Shown here piece after piece: positions 37,428-48,494 of a DNA stretch of 64,000 nt. Each line of letters starts with the position of its first letter. Position 1 is the stretch's first letter. A program made the translations under genes and the position numbers. This DNA is from Lantana camara (lineage: Eukaryota; Streptophyta; Magnoliopsida; Lamiales; Verbenaceae): positions 75,056,501 to 75,120,500 of the forward strand of contig CM074858.1 in NCBI GenBank assembly GCA_037501455.1, written 5' to 3'. Under the pieces are notes generated by a model. It saw nothing but the letters and a program-made list of their open reading frames with translations, did not search any database and was not told the origin of the DNA.

Positions 37428-40400
37428 TGTAACGCCCCGAATTTCAGACAGTCAGGTACGCACGACACGTGTGAGTTTCGAGCGTTAGGACTTTATTTTA
37501 TTATTCTTGTTTATTCGCTTTGTACGTGTTATATTAATTTTATAAATTGTATTTCAACATGTTTACATGAAATTTTATGAAATACTTGTCAACGTGAGAA
37601 TTATTGAGCGAATTGGATTTAATTGCTACATGAAATAATTTCCAAACGTGACTTAGTTGACAATTTGGCCTTATTGGATCATTTCTTTAATTGAGAGGAC
37701 TAAATTGCATGAAATTTCTTTGGACTTAATTGGCATCATTTCATTGATGTAGAAGCTAATTGCATGACTTACTAAACTTAAGGACTTAATAGCAATTAAT
37801 GGCCAATCATCTCTTTGATTAAATGAATAACGTAGAAGCATCTCTTCCTTCCATTTCATTTCATACAAGACATACAAACATTTGCTTCCTTATCTTTCAT
37901 TTTCACGATCAAACACCACAAGAAGAAGAAGAAGGATTTCATCAAATTCAAGCTATTTTCCGGAAAATCTCATACTTTGAAGCAAGCATCATCATCATCT
38001 CCATAATTTCATCCTTTCTTTCAAGGTATACATGAGTGATATAGGAATTCTTGAATTGAGGTGATGAACTAGGGTTGAGATTTGAGCTAGATATTATGTG
38101 TTCTAATTGCAAGAAGCATGATTAGGAGTTTTGAACTTGAATTCCTTGCATATATCATGAGAATCATGGAGTTATTTGATGAACTCATATTTGAAATGAT
38201 GATGATGATTCTTGGTGATTAATGTGTGAGATGAGTGTTTATACTAGTTTATCACACTTTGAGCATGTATATGTATTTCTTTTCATGAATTATAGCATTT
38301 AGAGTTGAATTATGATGATTTTGGTGAGCTTTGGTTATGGGTTGTAGCTCCCCTGTTTTCCCGACTCCCCTCCCCTGTTCCAATTGCTCTGGTTTTTCTA
38401 CTGTAGCAAATATTTGAAGTGTAGAGCACTCTCCTTTTTACGGTTCGTCAATATCTATTTTCTTTTTTGAGTTATGGCCGTTTTAATTTGGTGCCGCCAA
38501 ACTGTCGCGAATCTGCGTTAACCCAATTTAAAATCGAATTGTGGCTTGTTGAGTTGGAGTTTTTCAAAACTGTTTTATGGGGATAATCTTGATATATTAT
38601 AGATGTTCTCTGCAAAAATTGGTGTCAATCCGAATTGATTTGAACCCCGAGAAAAATAGCAACATCCCCTGCTGTCCCCTGTTTTCATATTTCGGTTTTG
38701 GCATGATCAGAGAGACTAAATGGTGGAAGTTTTTAAAACTGTTTTACGGGAGTATTTCTGGATATGTTATAAGTATTTCCACCAATTTTCAGATCGTTTC
38801 GACTTCGTTTGATAAGGGAACGACGATCATTTTTCACTACTAGCGCTGCAGGAAATTTTCTGCTTTGGGTCATATTCAAACGAAAACTGGTATTTGCTCG
38901 GGATGAATTAGAACGTGAGCCTTATATTTTTGTAAAGATATGTTTGTCTAGTTTCCTAGGAATTTTGCGGTTCGTTAAAATTCATTTCGATGAAAGAGTT
39001 ATGCTTATTTGAATACAACGTGCGCATGTTGAAAATTTTCTGCATAAAAATTGAGATTTACACTTTCAATTCCAATGGTTTTATTGATCCCAATTTGTTA
39101 TTACATGATCAATTACATGCCATAATATGAATATATCATGCTACATTCGTGAATGCATGTCATCTCGTTACTTGATCATGCCGTGCGTCATATTTGGTAC
39201 CATTATCGAGCTATTGTCTCACAAGTGCACGATGTCCCGTTTTCTTGTCCAGTTATTCTCCAGGGCGGAGATTATCAAGCATGAGCACGTTCACGCGTTC
39301 ACGAGTCGTGTGTCGCCTGTCAGGTGAGGTTTAATTTCTAGTTATATAGAACCCGTATAACCTTTACGTGGGTTTTTGGCCAAAGGTAGTTATATTTATA
39401 GTTTCATGAAAGCTCTTATTATTCCAAGCATGTTATTGTTCATGAATCAAGTAGTAGGTTATGTTAGTGTGCATGAATCAAGCATTTCATGTCATGAAAG
39501 CAAGCCATGTGTTCTCCTGGCCAGGTCCTCCCTAGTGAGGGCGCTGGACTGGTCTTCGGGCCGGTGATTGTCCGTCCAATCACAGGAAGAACAATACCGT
39601 ATCGTGTTCGTGTGTTCTCTTGGCCAGGTCCTCCTTAGTGAGGGCGCTGGGCTGGTCTTCGGGCTGGTGGTTGTCCGTCCAACCACAAGAAGAACAAAGG
39701 CCTATCGTGTACATGTGTTCTCCTGGCCAGGTTCTCCTTAGAGAGGGCGCTGGGCTGGTATTAGAGCTGGTGGTTGTCCGTCCAACCACAGGAGGAACAA
39801 ACCCTGTCATGTCACAAGCAAGCCATGCAGTGATTGCATGATCTCCATTCCATGAACGTGTTAGATGATTACACTATTGCATGACTGCATGATAATTGAA
39901 TTGTATGATCACCTAATGATTAACAAGCAAGCAAACATGTCCATCGATTGCATGAAAAGAACAAGTATTTAATATTGATAGTTGTATTCTCGGGCGAAGC
40001 TATACTATTCTTGAACTTGTATATTTCCCTTTTATAAATCTTTACCCGAGAATATAACTTGCATGTTATCTGCGCTAATATATATGTAAACCCCTCACTC
40101 GGTCTTCACAGACTGACACCTCCACCTTTCAGGTTATTGCAGGTGCGTGCTAGGCGGGAAGTGAGTCGAGTCCAGTTGTTAGAGTTGAGTCAAACACGGT
40201 GCATTACTTGATTGTTTATTTATTATCTGAGAGATCATGTTTACAATTATATGTTATTTATTTCAAGGAGATGATAATGTATTGATATATAAGTTAAAAT
40301 ATATTTTATTCGGTAAATGGAAAATGTCATGCCCTGATAAATGGAAATATTTGATAGTGATTGATTTATGCTTCCGCTTTGTTATGTCGCATATATGAGT

Positions 40401-40536
40401 TTTCCCGCCTGGCTTGTCGTGTATTGCTTTGTCACCCGTTCGCTATAGGTTGGTTCGTGTACGGATTGGCCATTTCGTATGTGGATTGACCTATAGTGCG
40501 GGGGGTGTGGTACCTCCACATGTCCGGGGTGCTACA
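37428..40536 (+). repeat. LARD LTR 3 (outer right)
   Basis: The 3109 bp LTR differs from LTR 2 at about five positions. Minisatellite at 39508-39816; hairpin at 40100-40115. It is followed directly by the ATAAC duplication. Confidence 0.95.
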
Positions 40537-40541
40537 ATAAC
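40537..40541. repeat. Target site duplication ATAAC, right copy
   Basis: Matches 25109-25113. Tat copy A resumes after it. Confidence 0.95.
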
Positions 40542-40938
40542 ACCCTCGGGCATCCCGCTGCACCAATTGCGAACTTCCCGAAACTCTTTGTCCGGCAACG
40601 TCGTTGTTCTCTGGGCAACGTCGGATAGAGTTCGGTAGACATGCCCCGGATCGCCCCCGGGGTCGGCCGGAAGTACCCTCCTCCGGCCCCTCTTCCTCTT
40701 CCTCGTCTTCCTCTCCTTCCTCGATCCGGCGTTGGGGTCTCGAGGTCGAAGCCCGGCCGTGGCTTGCCCGGAATTCCTGAACCCGTATCTCATCGGAAGA
40801 ATAAAAAAATGACCCGAAATCCATGTTGGGCAACGGGGGGACGCCGCCATCGGAGCCGGAGCAACCCGCGGATGGGGTGAACGGCTCCTCCACCTCGCTC
40901 TCATCGGAGACCACACACATATACGGCCCTCTCGACAT
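40542..40938 (-). pseudogene. Tat copy A antisense gene, N-terminal part
   Basis: The minus-strand ATG at 40938 opens an acidic N-terminus (VVSDESEVEEP, then a run of Glu/Asp/Gly). The frame that joins the PF04195-like part across the LARD insertion differs from the one carrying this acidic leader: it holds TLSDVAQRTTTLPDKEFREV. A frameshift or short intron near 40680-40720 is therefore inferred. A minus-strand TATAAATA lies upstream at 41107-41114. In copy B this part and its promoter are deleted. Gene function is not known. Confidence 0.6.
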
Positions 40939-41106
40939 TTTTCTCTCACTTAGAAGAAATAAAAGGGATCGGAGAATCGACGAAATTACCTCTCTCTCTT
41001 CGCCTCAGGAACGAACGTTTGTTGCTCTAGTCGGAATGGATAAGGGAGGGGAACGGATCGAATTTGTTGGGCAAGAAGGTGTGAAATGAGAAAAGGGGTA
41101 CCCACT

Positions 41107-41114
41107 TATTTATA
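41107..41114 (-). promoter_or_regulatory. Candidate TATA box for the Tat antisense gene
   Basis: The minus strand reads CCTATAAATAAG about 170 bp upstream of the antisense ATG at 40938, outside the LTR. It suggests the antisense gene has its own promoter. It is absent from copy B because of a 1.08 kb deletion. Confidence 0.5.
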
Positions 41115-41138
41115 GGGGAAGAAGAGTGGCTCCTCGAA

Positions 41139-41422
41139 GTACGCACCTTGGCCATCAATGCGCCTAGAAGACCGAGCCTCCTCCTGCCTCGATGCGTGAA
41201 ACGAGGCCGCTGCCAAACCTAGAGGTCCGCATCGCCTTTCTCGAAGCATAAAACGATGCCATTACCGCCCACGGGAGACCACGTTATTTCTCCTCGATGC
41301 GCGAAACGATGCTGCCCTTATTGCCTCAAAGACCGAACTTGGCGTACGGGGACGCGGAGGTCATGACCGAAGCGATGAAAATTACCCACGCGAAAATTCA
41401 CGCCGGTAATTTGGGGGGCCTC
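41139..41422 (+). other. Tat copy A 3' end with purine tract
   Basis: The stretch is non-coding. Three degenerate copies of a CTCGATGCGYGAAACGATGC-like motif lie at about 41187, 41237 and 41292. The tract TTGGGGGGCCTC (41411-41422) abuts the LTR and is the likely polypurine primer. The homologous region in copy B is about 51144-51428. Confidence 0.7.
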
Positions 41423-41581
41423 TGATACGGCATAAAATGGTCGAGCCACGTGGCACGCCTTAGAGAAAGCCACGTGGACATCACGCCACCTCAAGCGGAC
41501 CAACGTCCCCGCGCCAACGAATCAACGGATCGAACCAGATCTGCTACGCCAAAACGGACCAAATTCGACCCATAACCCCAA

Positions 41582-41915
41582 TTGGGATTGATCCCTCAAG
41601 GAACAACGGATCGAACCGATCCCTATGCCAAGAGCGGATCGATCCGATCCCTAGCTCAAGGGATCGATCCGATCCCGTACATCTCTGGGATCGATCCGAT
41701 CCCGAGGCTCAATGGATCGATCCGATCCCGTGCACCTCAGGGATCGATCCCATCCCTAGGCTCCAGGGATCGATCCGATCCCGTACATCTCTGGGATCGA
41801 TCCGATCCCGAGGCTCAATGGATCGATTCGATCCCGTGCACCTCAGGGATCGATCCGATCCCTAGGCTCAAGGGATCGATCCGATCCCTACACCGCAAGG
41901 GATCGATCCCGATCC
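41582..41915 (+). repeat. 27 bp GATCGATC array in the Tat LTR
   Basis: About 13 tandem units of about 27 bp share a GGGATCGATCCGATCCC core, which holds both a GGATCGATCC palindrome and a GGGATC/GATCCC inverted pair. Linkers recur in the order GTACATCTCT, GAGGCTCAAT, GTGCACCTCA, TAGGCTCMA, giving a four-unit period of about 108 bp. The partner array is at about 51588-51920 with different unit order. The long open frames over it are by-products of the repeat. Confidence 0.88.
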
Positions 41916-42328
41916 CATAATCCGAAATGAATGGTCCATCCTTGTCCCCCCCACGGGAACGACGCGTGAAACGTCCTCATCCCGCACGAGTCTTGGGGTC
42001 GAACTCGACCCCACTAGCGGGTTCCTCACTACGGACATGCTTCATCACGATCCGCCTGACCTCGGCCTCCCGGATCGAGATCCTACGTCACCAGGCGACA
42101 AGATGCCATAAAGCATCTTTGTCGGGACACGTGTAACTCCCCGGTTCGCCAAGGCTAGACGCGCTACAGTGCATTTAATGGACCTGGTACATGTCTACGC
42201 CCAAAAGGGAAACAAAGTACACCCGACCCCAAGGCACCCGCTCAGGCGTCCGACAAACGACCCGATCGACTGCAGAGCATTTAATGCATAGCCGCGGTAC
42301 ACGCACTACTGTGTTAATTACTCCTGAC

Positions 42329-42336
42329 TATAAATA
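42329..42336 (+). promoter_or_regulatory. TATA box of the Tat LTR promoter
   Basis: TATAAATA in the context GACTATAAATACCCAAG is a good LTR core promoter. In the 3' LTR (near 52328) a 9 bp deletion removes it. Confidence 0.7.
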
Positions 42337-42610
42337 CCCAAGTCTTGAACAGTGTTTGGTAAGCAATTTAAGAGCATTTATTTTGCTTCTTAGCATTTAT
42401 TTCTCTCTCTAAAATTCTCCCACTGACTTGAGCGTCGGAGTGCCAAACTTCGGTCCAACCCCAAGTCCCCAATTTGGCCTTTGAGCTCACGTTTGTTTCA
42501 AGTGTTTTCAGATCGATTAAAGAGCCCACGTTACAAATTCTTGACTGATCGACCCGAGATTGCCAACTAGACCTCCAACTCAGCTAAACCATTTTTGGGC
42601 CGGATCAGTT

Positions 42611-42628
42611 TGGCGCCGTCTGTGGGAA
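42611..42628 (+). promoter_or_regulatory. Primer binding site of Tat copy B
   Basis: TGGCGCCGTCTGTGGGAA lies 3 bp after the LTR. It is a recurrent primer-site sequence in Tat/Retand-type elements. I do not assign the tRNA with confidence. Confidence 0.8.
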
Positions 42629-42684
42629 ACTACACTTCTCTCTACCTCGATCTTGAGTAAAACACTTCCTCTCTTCTTACGATC

Positions 42685-45027
42685 ATGGTGAACACTAGGA
42701 AGACCCGACAGGATGAGGACTTGGAGGAGGTCACCAAAGGCAGGCACGACATCAACGCGCCGCTTGGTCATCTCCCCACTGCTCCCCCCGTCGTCGGGAT
42801 TGCGGGCCCCAGTGCCAGTGCCATCGTACCTCAACCAGAGGCTACTCCGAGGGTCGCCATTACACAGGCTAACCTTGACGCCTTTCTTAACCAGTGGCGG
42901 GTCGAGATCGAACAGGCCCAAGTAGAAGGCCGGGAGCCAAGACGCCCGGAATTACCGAGGGCTAATCCTGCTACTATCCCCAGCCCCATAATAGCCAGCG
43001 CTTATGGGCCTGCGGCTCAGACTTACGGGTCTGCAGTACCCTACTACCTCCAGCCGCTCAATGGCGGACCCGCCCAGGTCATATGGGGCCTTCCTCCCCA
43101 AGCGGGTGCGGGCCAAGCACAGGTCCCCGGGTTTGCACCTCCTTCGCCACCCGCGGGAGGGAGCAAACAGGTCCCGTTGGAGGGCCATGGGGATTCGGAT
43201 CATCCAAGCCGTGCTAACCGCGGCAAGCGAGCGGTCGATGACGATCATGAAGAGTACGACGACTTGCGGAACCGGTTACCCACCCGATCGGCCCGCAACG
43301 AGGCGGCAAGGATCACCGCAGCCCGCCAGGACCGCAGCCCGGATCGATATATCGATCCGCCAAGAAGGCGGGTACAGGACCGCCTGGGGGATCGAGGTTC
43401 CATGATCTCCCAGAGGCAGGTCGATCTACGCGCTGGGTTGAACCGCCAACCCCTGCGCTACAGATCCGATCGGGAGGAAGCCTCCCCATTTTCTGAGGAT
43501 ATTCTTCGCATAACCTGCGACGGAGATCGAATCCCCTCGGGATTGCCTCTTTACAACGGGACGACCGATCCCGAGAAACACGTTTCTGCTTTTGAAAACA
43601 GAATGTTGCTGCACCCCCATCCGCAGCAGATTTGGGCCAAAATTTTCGTGACCACTCTGATGGGTCCCGCGCAGGACTAGTTCATCCGCCTGCCGCCTCG
43701 ATGCATCCGGACCTACAATCACTTTGTAGACCGGTTTTCGGCGCACTTCTCCTCCATGTCAGGGGAGAAGCTGCCCCCTTCTTACCTCAACAACCTCCGC
43801 CAAGAGAAAGGAGAATCCCTTCGAGACTTCTTCACCCGATTCTCAAGGGAAGTGGTACGGGTCGAGGACCCGACGATGGACACTCTGCTCTCGGTCGTCC
43901 ATCGGGCCCTACGCAATCGCCTGTGGGTGGATGAGATCGTCAGGGCTGGCCCCAAAAACCTGACTGAAATTCAGGATCTCGCCCATGGGTTTATGCGGGT
44001 CGAGGAGATGGCATTAGCTCATGGGCCTGCTCCTTAGCCCACCCCGGAGAGCCATCACATGGGGTCGAACTCGACCCTGACCCGGAAGGGGTTCGAACCG
44101 AAAAAATCGAAGGGAAAAATTGATCCGCTGGCCCAAATCGATCGGAGGAACTACATCCCCCTCAATACGACCGTCCAACAGATCTTCACGGTCATGGACA
44201 AAAAACTCTTGAACAAGCCCAAGACCATCCGGGAAGGCCCGAAAGCCCAGAAATCGGGGAAGTATTGCGGATACCATCAGCAGTGGGGTCACACCACCGA
44301 GGAATGCAATGCCCTCCACGACGAGATCGAAAGACTCATCCGAGGAGGGCACCTGAAGGACTTCGTTGGCAAGATCGATCACTATTCTGAGAAGGTCGGT
44401 CGGAGCCAAGATCAGTCTCGGGATCGAGATCGATCCCGATCCCCGTCAAGGAGAACCGGCAAGCAGCCCCTGGAGAGGACCGAGGACAACCCCCCGACTA
44501 ACGGGACTATCTACATGATCGTCGGGGGGCACGAGGGCGGTGATTCCAACGCTGCCAGGAAGAAGAATATCCGGAAGGTGGCTCGAGAATACAACGGTCC
44601 GCGCGAGGAGGTCCTCCAAATCGAGCAAAGCAAAGAGTGGGAGAGGCAAGAGGTTAGCTTTAGTGAAAATGACAGCCACTCTGGCCCACATCGGGAAGGT
44701 GAAACGCCTAGTTGTCCGATGGTGGTGACCTTGGGAGTGGCTAATTACAATGTAACCAAATGCCTTGTTGACAATGGAAGTAGCACGAACATTATCCTTT
44801 ACTCTACGCTTGTAAAAATGAAACTGCATAACTTGAAATTAGATCCGATCCGAATGCCTCTGTCCGGCTTCGGAGGATCCCAGGTTATCCCGCTTGGGCG
44901 CATCAAACTGGTCACTTCGATGGGAACATCGCCTCAGCGAGTTACCCAAGAGGCCGAGTACGTTGTGGTAAACATGCCCCTCGCTTACAACATGATTTTT
45001 GGCCGACCCGGCCTCATTCAATTCTGA
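42685..45027 (+). pseudogene. gag: Tat copy B gag and protease (three in-frame stops)
   Basis: One frame starts MVNTRKTRQDEDLEEV and stays in register across stops at 43678-43680 (TAG) and 44035-44037 (TAG), ending at 45025-45027 (TGA). The gag domain (LPLYNGTTDPEKHVSAFENR) begins near 43540 and continues past the first stop (FFTRFSREVVRVEDP). A zinc-binding motif CGYHQQWGHTTEEC lies near 44266. The protease site is VDNGSSTNIILYS, with the Asp-Asn-Gly-Ser-Ser form typical of Tat, near 44769. At least the first stop is explained by Trp TGG to TAG. The frame then shifts before RT. Confidence 0.88.
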
Positions 45028-45560
45028 GCCATAATCTCCACCTACCACCAGAAGTTGAAAATGCCAACCCCTAACGGGGTCGGGGAAGTGGGGTGTGAAG
45101 TCCCGGACAGCTGGGCATGTTATGCGATCACCCTTAAGGAACCGAAAGACAAGGAGAAAGACGCGGCGAATGCCTTGATCTCCAAATTTACACGAGCTCG
45201 GATCTCGATCTCGCTGCGCCCAAGGTAGGCGCCGAAGGATCACGCATAGCCCAAAAGAGGAAAGCAGTAGGTCGGATCGAGCCTTCTGATTCTTTGAAAC
45301 ACATACCCCTCGACCCGAACGACAGCAACAAATCCACGAAGATCGGGGCCAACATGAACCCCCAGCACGAGATGATGATGATTGAGTTCCTCCAAGGAAA
45401 TGCAGACGTGTTTGCGTGGACGGCGAAGGATCTTGTCGGGATCGACCCGAAGGTGATCTGCCATCGCCTCGGTCTCGATCCCACTCACAGACCCATAAAA
45501 CAGAAGCTAAGAACTCAAAGCAAAGAACAAAACTAGATCATCGAGGCCGAGGTCAACAAA
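45028..45560 (+). pseudogene. pol: Tat copy B protease-RT linker, frameshifted
   Basis: The protease frame runs on to a TAG at about 45226. The continuing pol sequence (HIPLDPNDSNKSTKIGANM, AWTAKDLVGIDPKVICHRL) is in a different frame from about 45240, with another TAG at 45534-45536. One indel around 45200-45290 plus a nonsense change would explain this. Confidence 0.7.
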
Positions 45561-48494
45561 TTGCTCGATGCGGGTTACGTGACCCCGGCCCAATATGTCG
45601 ATTGGCTATGTAATGCAGTCTTGGTACAGAAGACGGGGAGTAAATGGAGAATGTGTAACGATTTCACGGATCTAAATAAAGCGTGCCCAAAGGACCCTTA
45701 CCCGCTCCCTCGGATCGATCAGCTCGTCGATTCGACAGCTGGTTGTGAAATGCTGAGCATGATGGACGCCTTTCAGGGATACTATCAGATCTCCATGGCG
45801 CCCGAAGATCGACCCCACACCGCTTTTATAACAATCAAGGGCGTTTATTGTTTTAAAGTAATGCCGTTCGGTCTAAAAAACACCGGAGCGACCTACCAGA
45901 GGTTGGTGAAGAAGATGTTTAAGGAAGAGATCGGGAAGACGATGGAAGTCTACGTGGATGACATGATCGTAAAGAGCAAACAGGCATGTGATCATCTCGG
46001 CCACCGGGGTCGAGTGTTTGAAATCCTCAGGGGGTACGGTATGAAGCTTAACCCGGACAAATGCACCTTTGGGGTCGAAGGGGGAAAATTCCTCGGCTAT
46101 ATGGTTAGCCAGCGGGGGATCGAAGCGAACCCGACAAAAATCAAGGCAATCCAGGTCATACCTCGACCCGACTGCATAAGCCAAGTCCAATCTTTGGTCG
46201 GCCGGATCATTTCCCTAAATCGGTTCATATCCCGATCATCCGAACGGAACCTGCCCTTATTCAAAATATTACGAAACCTAAAAAAGTTCGAATGGAATGA
46301 GGAGTGTGATAGAGCCTTTGAGCAACTTAAAGAGTACCTGGCATCTCCACCGTTGTTGGCCAAGCCCAACGAAGGGGAGACCTTGTACCTCTATCTCTCC
46401 CTTTCCAACGAAACTTTTAGTTCGGTCCTCGTCGCAATTAGGGATCGAAAACACATGCCCATCTATTATCTGAGCAAAATCCTACATGGGGCAGAGCGAA
46501 ACTACCTTGAGATCGAAAAGTTTGTCTTCGCGTTGACACATGCGGCTCGAAAATTACGACCCTATTTCCAGGCGCACCCGATCGTGGTGCTAACCGACCA
46601 ACCCCTTAGACAAGTCTTGTCCAAACCCGATGTCTCGGGTCGAATGATGAAATGGGCGGTGGAGCTAAGCGAGCATGACATCACTTTCCAACCTCGCCTC
46701 GCCCAACAAGCTCAGGTTCTGGCTGACTTTTTAGTCGAAAAGAACACGAAGCCCCCAAAGAACGCCCCAGATCCCCTGAGTTGGACAATGTACGTTGACG
46801 GCTCATCGACCTCCAAGGGGGGAGGGGTGGGGATATCACTAATCAGTTCGGATGGTACACAGTTCGATTTTGCCATTCGCTTAGACTTCAAGGCCACTAA
46901 TAACGAAGCAGAATACGAGGCACTCATCGCAGGACTAAAGTTCGCTTCAGAACATCGGGTCAACCGACTGGCCGTCGTGACCGACTCCCAGCATATCGCG
47001 GGTCAGGTCAACGGCACGTATGAAGCAAGGGAAGAATCGATGGCGGATTATCTCAAGGTGGTTAGAGAGTTGGCCTCAAAATTCAAAGAATTTCGGATCG
47101 AGCAAGTCCCCCGTGAAGAAAACACGCGAGCGGACGCGTTGTCCAAACTCACGAACGGCCTTCAAGGCACCCGAGACGAGACCATCTCATTTAACGTCTC
47201 ATCCGGTCGGGTCATCGACCCTGGTCGGATCGATGTCTCCACGATCGACCCGGAGGAGCTGTGTTGGATGGATAGCCTAGTCTCCTACCTAAAGGATGGG
47301 ACGCTACCTCAAAACCGGTTAGAGGCGAGGCGAATGAAATATCGCTCGCTGCTATACCTACTGGATCACGAAGGGAGATTGTTCAAGAAATCATTCACAG
47401 GTCCGCCGCTGAGATGTCTCCGTCCGGGCCAGGCCAGAGATGTGTTGGAAGAAATTCATGAAGGGAGCTGCGGGAATCACTCAGGGGGTCGAGCCCTAGC
47501 CCGCAAAGTCTTAAGAAGCGGGTATTTCTGGCCGACCCTTTTCCGAGACGCGAAGTTGCACTCGATGAAATGTCCCAAGTGCCAAAAACACGGCAACCTC
47601 ATACACACACACCCCGCAACCATGATCGCGATCGATGTCTCATGGCCCTTCGATCAATGGGGGATCGACATTATTGGACCTTTCCCCCTGGCCCCTAGAC
47701 AAAAACGGTTCGCCATAGTGGCCGTCGAGTACTTCTCAAAGTGGGTCAAAGCCGAAGCTGTCCCAAAGATAACTGATGCGGTGATAAGAAATTTCCTTTG
47801 GAAGAGTATAATCTGCCGCTTTGGGGTCCCGAGGGTTCTTATCTGTGACAATGGACCTCAGTTCCGGAGCGAGAACACCAAAAGCTACTGTCGAGATATC
47901 GGGATCGACCTCAGGTTCACGACCGTTGGCCACCCTCAAACGAATGGCCAAGCCGAAGTCACCAACAGGATCATCATTCAAAATCTAAAGACCGGTCTTG
48001 ACGCCAAGCTGGGAGCATAGGCAGACGAGCTCGACGGGGTCCTCTGGGCATACCGAACGACCCCCAGAATCGCAACGGGCCAGACCCCCTATTCCTTGGT
48101 ATACGGATCGGAAGCAGTGATCCCATCAGAGTTGCTGCATGAAACAGCCCGCGTCAGTCAGTACCAGCTCGATAGGAATGACGAAAATCAATCCGATGAC
48201 TTGGATCTGATTGAGGAAAAGCGGGAACGCGCGTACCAGAAGATTAAACAGTACAAAGTGGCCTCAACTCGATCATACAACAAGCACGTCAGACCCCGCA
48301 CATTCCTAATCGGGGATCTAGTGCTGAAGAAAGTAGAGGTCCTCCAGCACGTGGGAAAACTCGAACCCAATTGGGAAGGTCCATACCGAGTTACTAAAAT
48401 AGGCAAAAACATGGCGTACAAGCTCGAAGATATGGCCGGAGTGCCGCTACCAAGACCCTGGAACGCGCACAATCTGAAGAAGTTTTTTGTTTAA
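45561..48494 (+). pseudogene. pol: Tat copy B pol (RT, RNase H, archaeal-type RNase H, integrase)
   Basis: One frame is interrupted only by a TAG at 48018-48020, where copy A has TGG (Trp). RT has WRMCNDFTDLNKACPKDPYPL and the YVDDMIVKS box (about 45951-45980). The retroviral RNase H is at about 46290-46660. The extra archaeal-type RNase H opens with YVDGSSTSKGGG (near 46790) and includes NNEAEYEALIAGL. Integrase has its zinc region at about 47455-47600 and core residues in GIDIIGPF (47662), ICDNGPQF (47842) and GHPQTNGQAEVTNR (47930). The C-terminal tail runs in the same frame to 48494. Two RNase H domains place it in the Tat lineage. The stop removes only the last part of integrase. Confidence 0.93.

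Larger units (their letters stand above)
25114..40536 (+). mobile_element. Tandem three-LTR array of a non-autonomous chromovirus derivative (LARD)
   Basis: The order is LTR (25114-28220), internal (28221-31269), LTR (31270-34378), internal (34379-37427), LTR (37428-40536), with a unit period of 6158 bp. LTR ends are TGTAACGCC...GTGCTACA, the primer site is tRNA-iMet type, and the end of the internal domain (GAATCCGAGGACGGATTCT, then AAGGGGGAGAGAG) matches the right-hand Tekay-like element. There is no gag, PR, RT or integrase: the longest frames in the 3049 bp internal domain are about 90 codons. This fits a large retrotransposon derivative mobilised in trans by Tekay-type proteins. Confidence 0.92.
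1..42607 (+). mobile_element. Tat-lineage Ty3/gypsy retrotransposon, copy A (5' end outside window)
   Basis: The element is read in pieces: 1-4228, 24184-25113 and 40542-42607. Its own sequence is interrupted by a Tekay-type element and by a LARD array, each flanked by an exact 5 bp duplication. The pieces align in order with copy B (46467-52604). The lineage call rests on a second, archaeal-type RNase H after the retroviral RNase H, on integrase at the end of pol, and on a long antisense reading frame between pol and the 3' LTR, which are known Tat/Ogre/Retand traits. The 3' LTR (41423-42607) is shared with copy B. Gag, protease and RT lie left of the window. Confidence 0.9.
41423..42607 (+). 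repeat. Tat LTR shared by copy A (3') and copy B (5')
   Basis: The 1185 bp LTR has ends TGAT...ATCA. The purine tract and 3' region of copy A precede it, and the primer site and gag of copy B follow, so one LTR serves both. A GATCGATC array occupies 41582-41915 and a TATAAATA box lies at 42329-42336. Confidence 0.92.

Noticed and set aside
25114..40536. Assembly artefact producing a false triple repeat
   Set aside because: The units differ at specific bases and LTR lengths (3107, 3109, 3109) and the array is bracketed by a correct target duplication; long reads would still be decisive.
41582..41920. Open frame of 112 codons with repeated GIDPIP/GSIRS peptides
   Set aside because: It is a translation of the 27 bp GATCGATC tandem array, which stays open in several frames; no gene signal.
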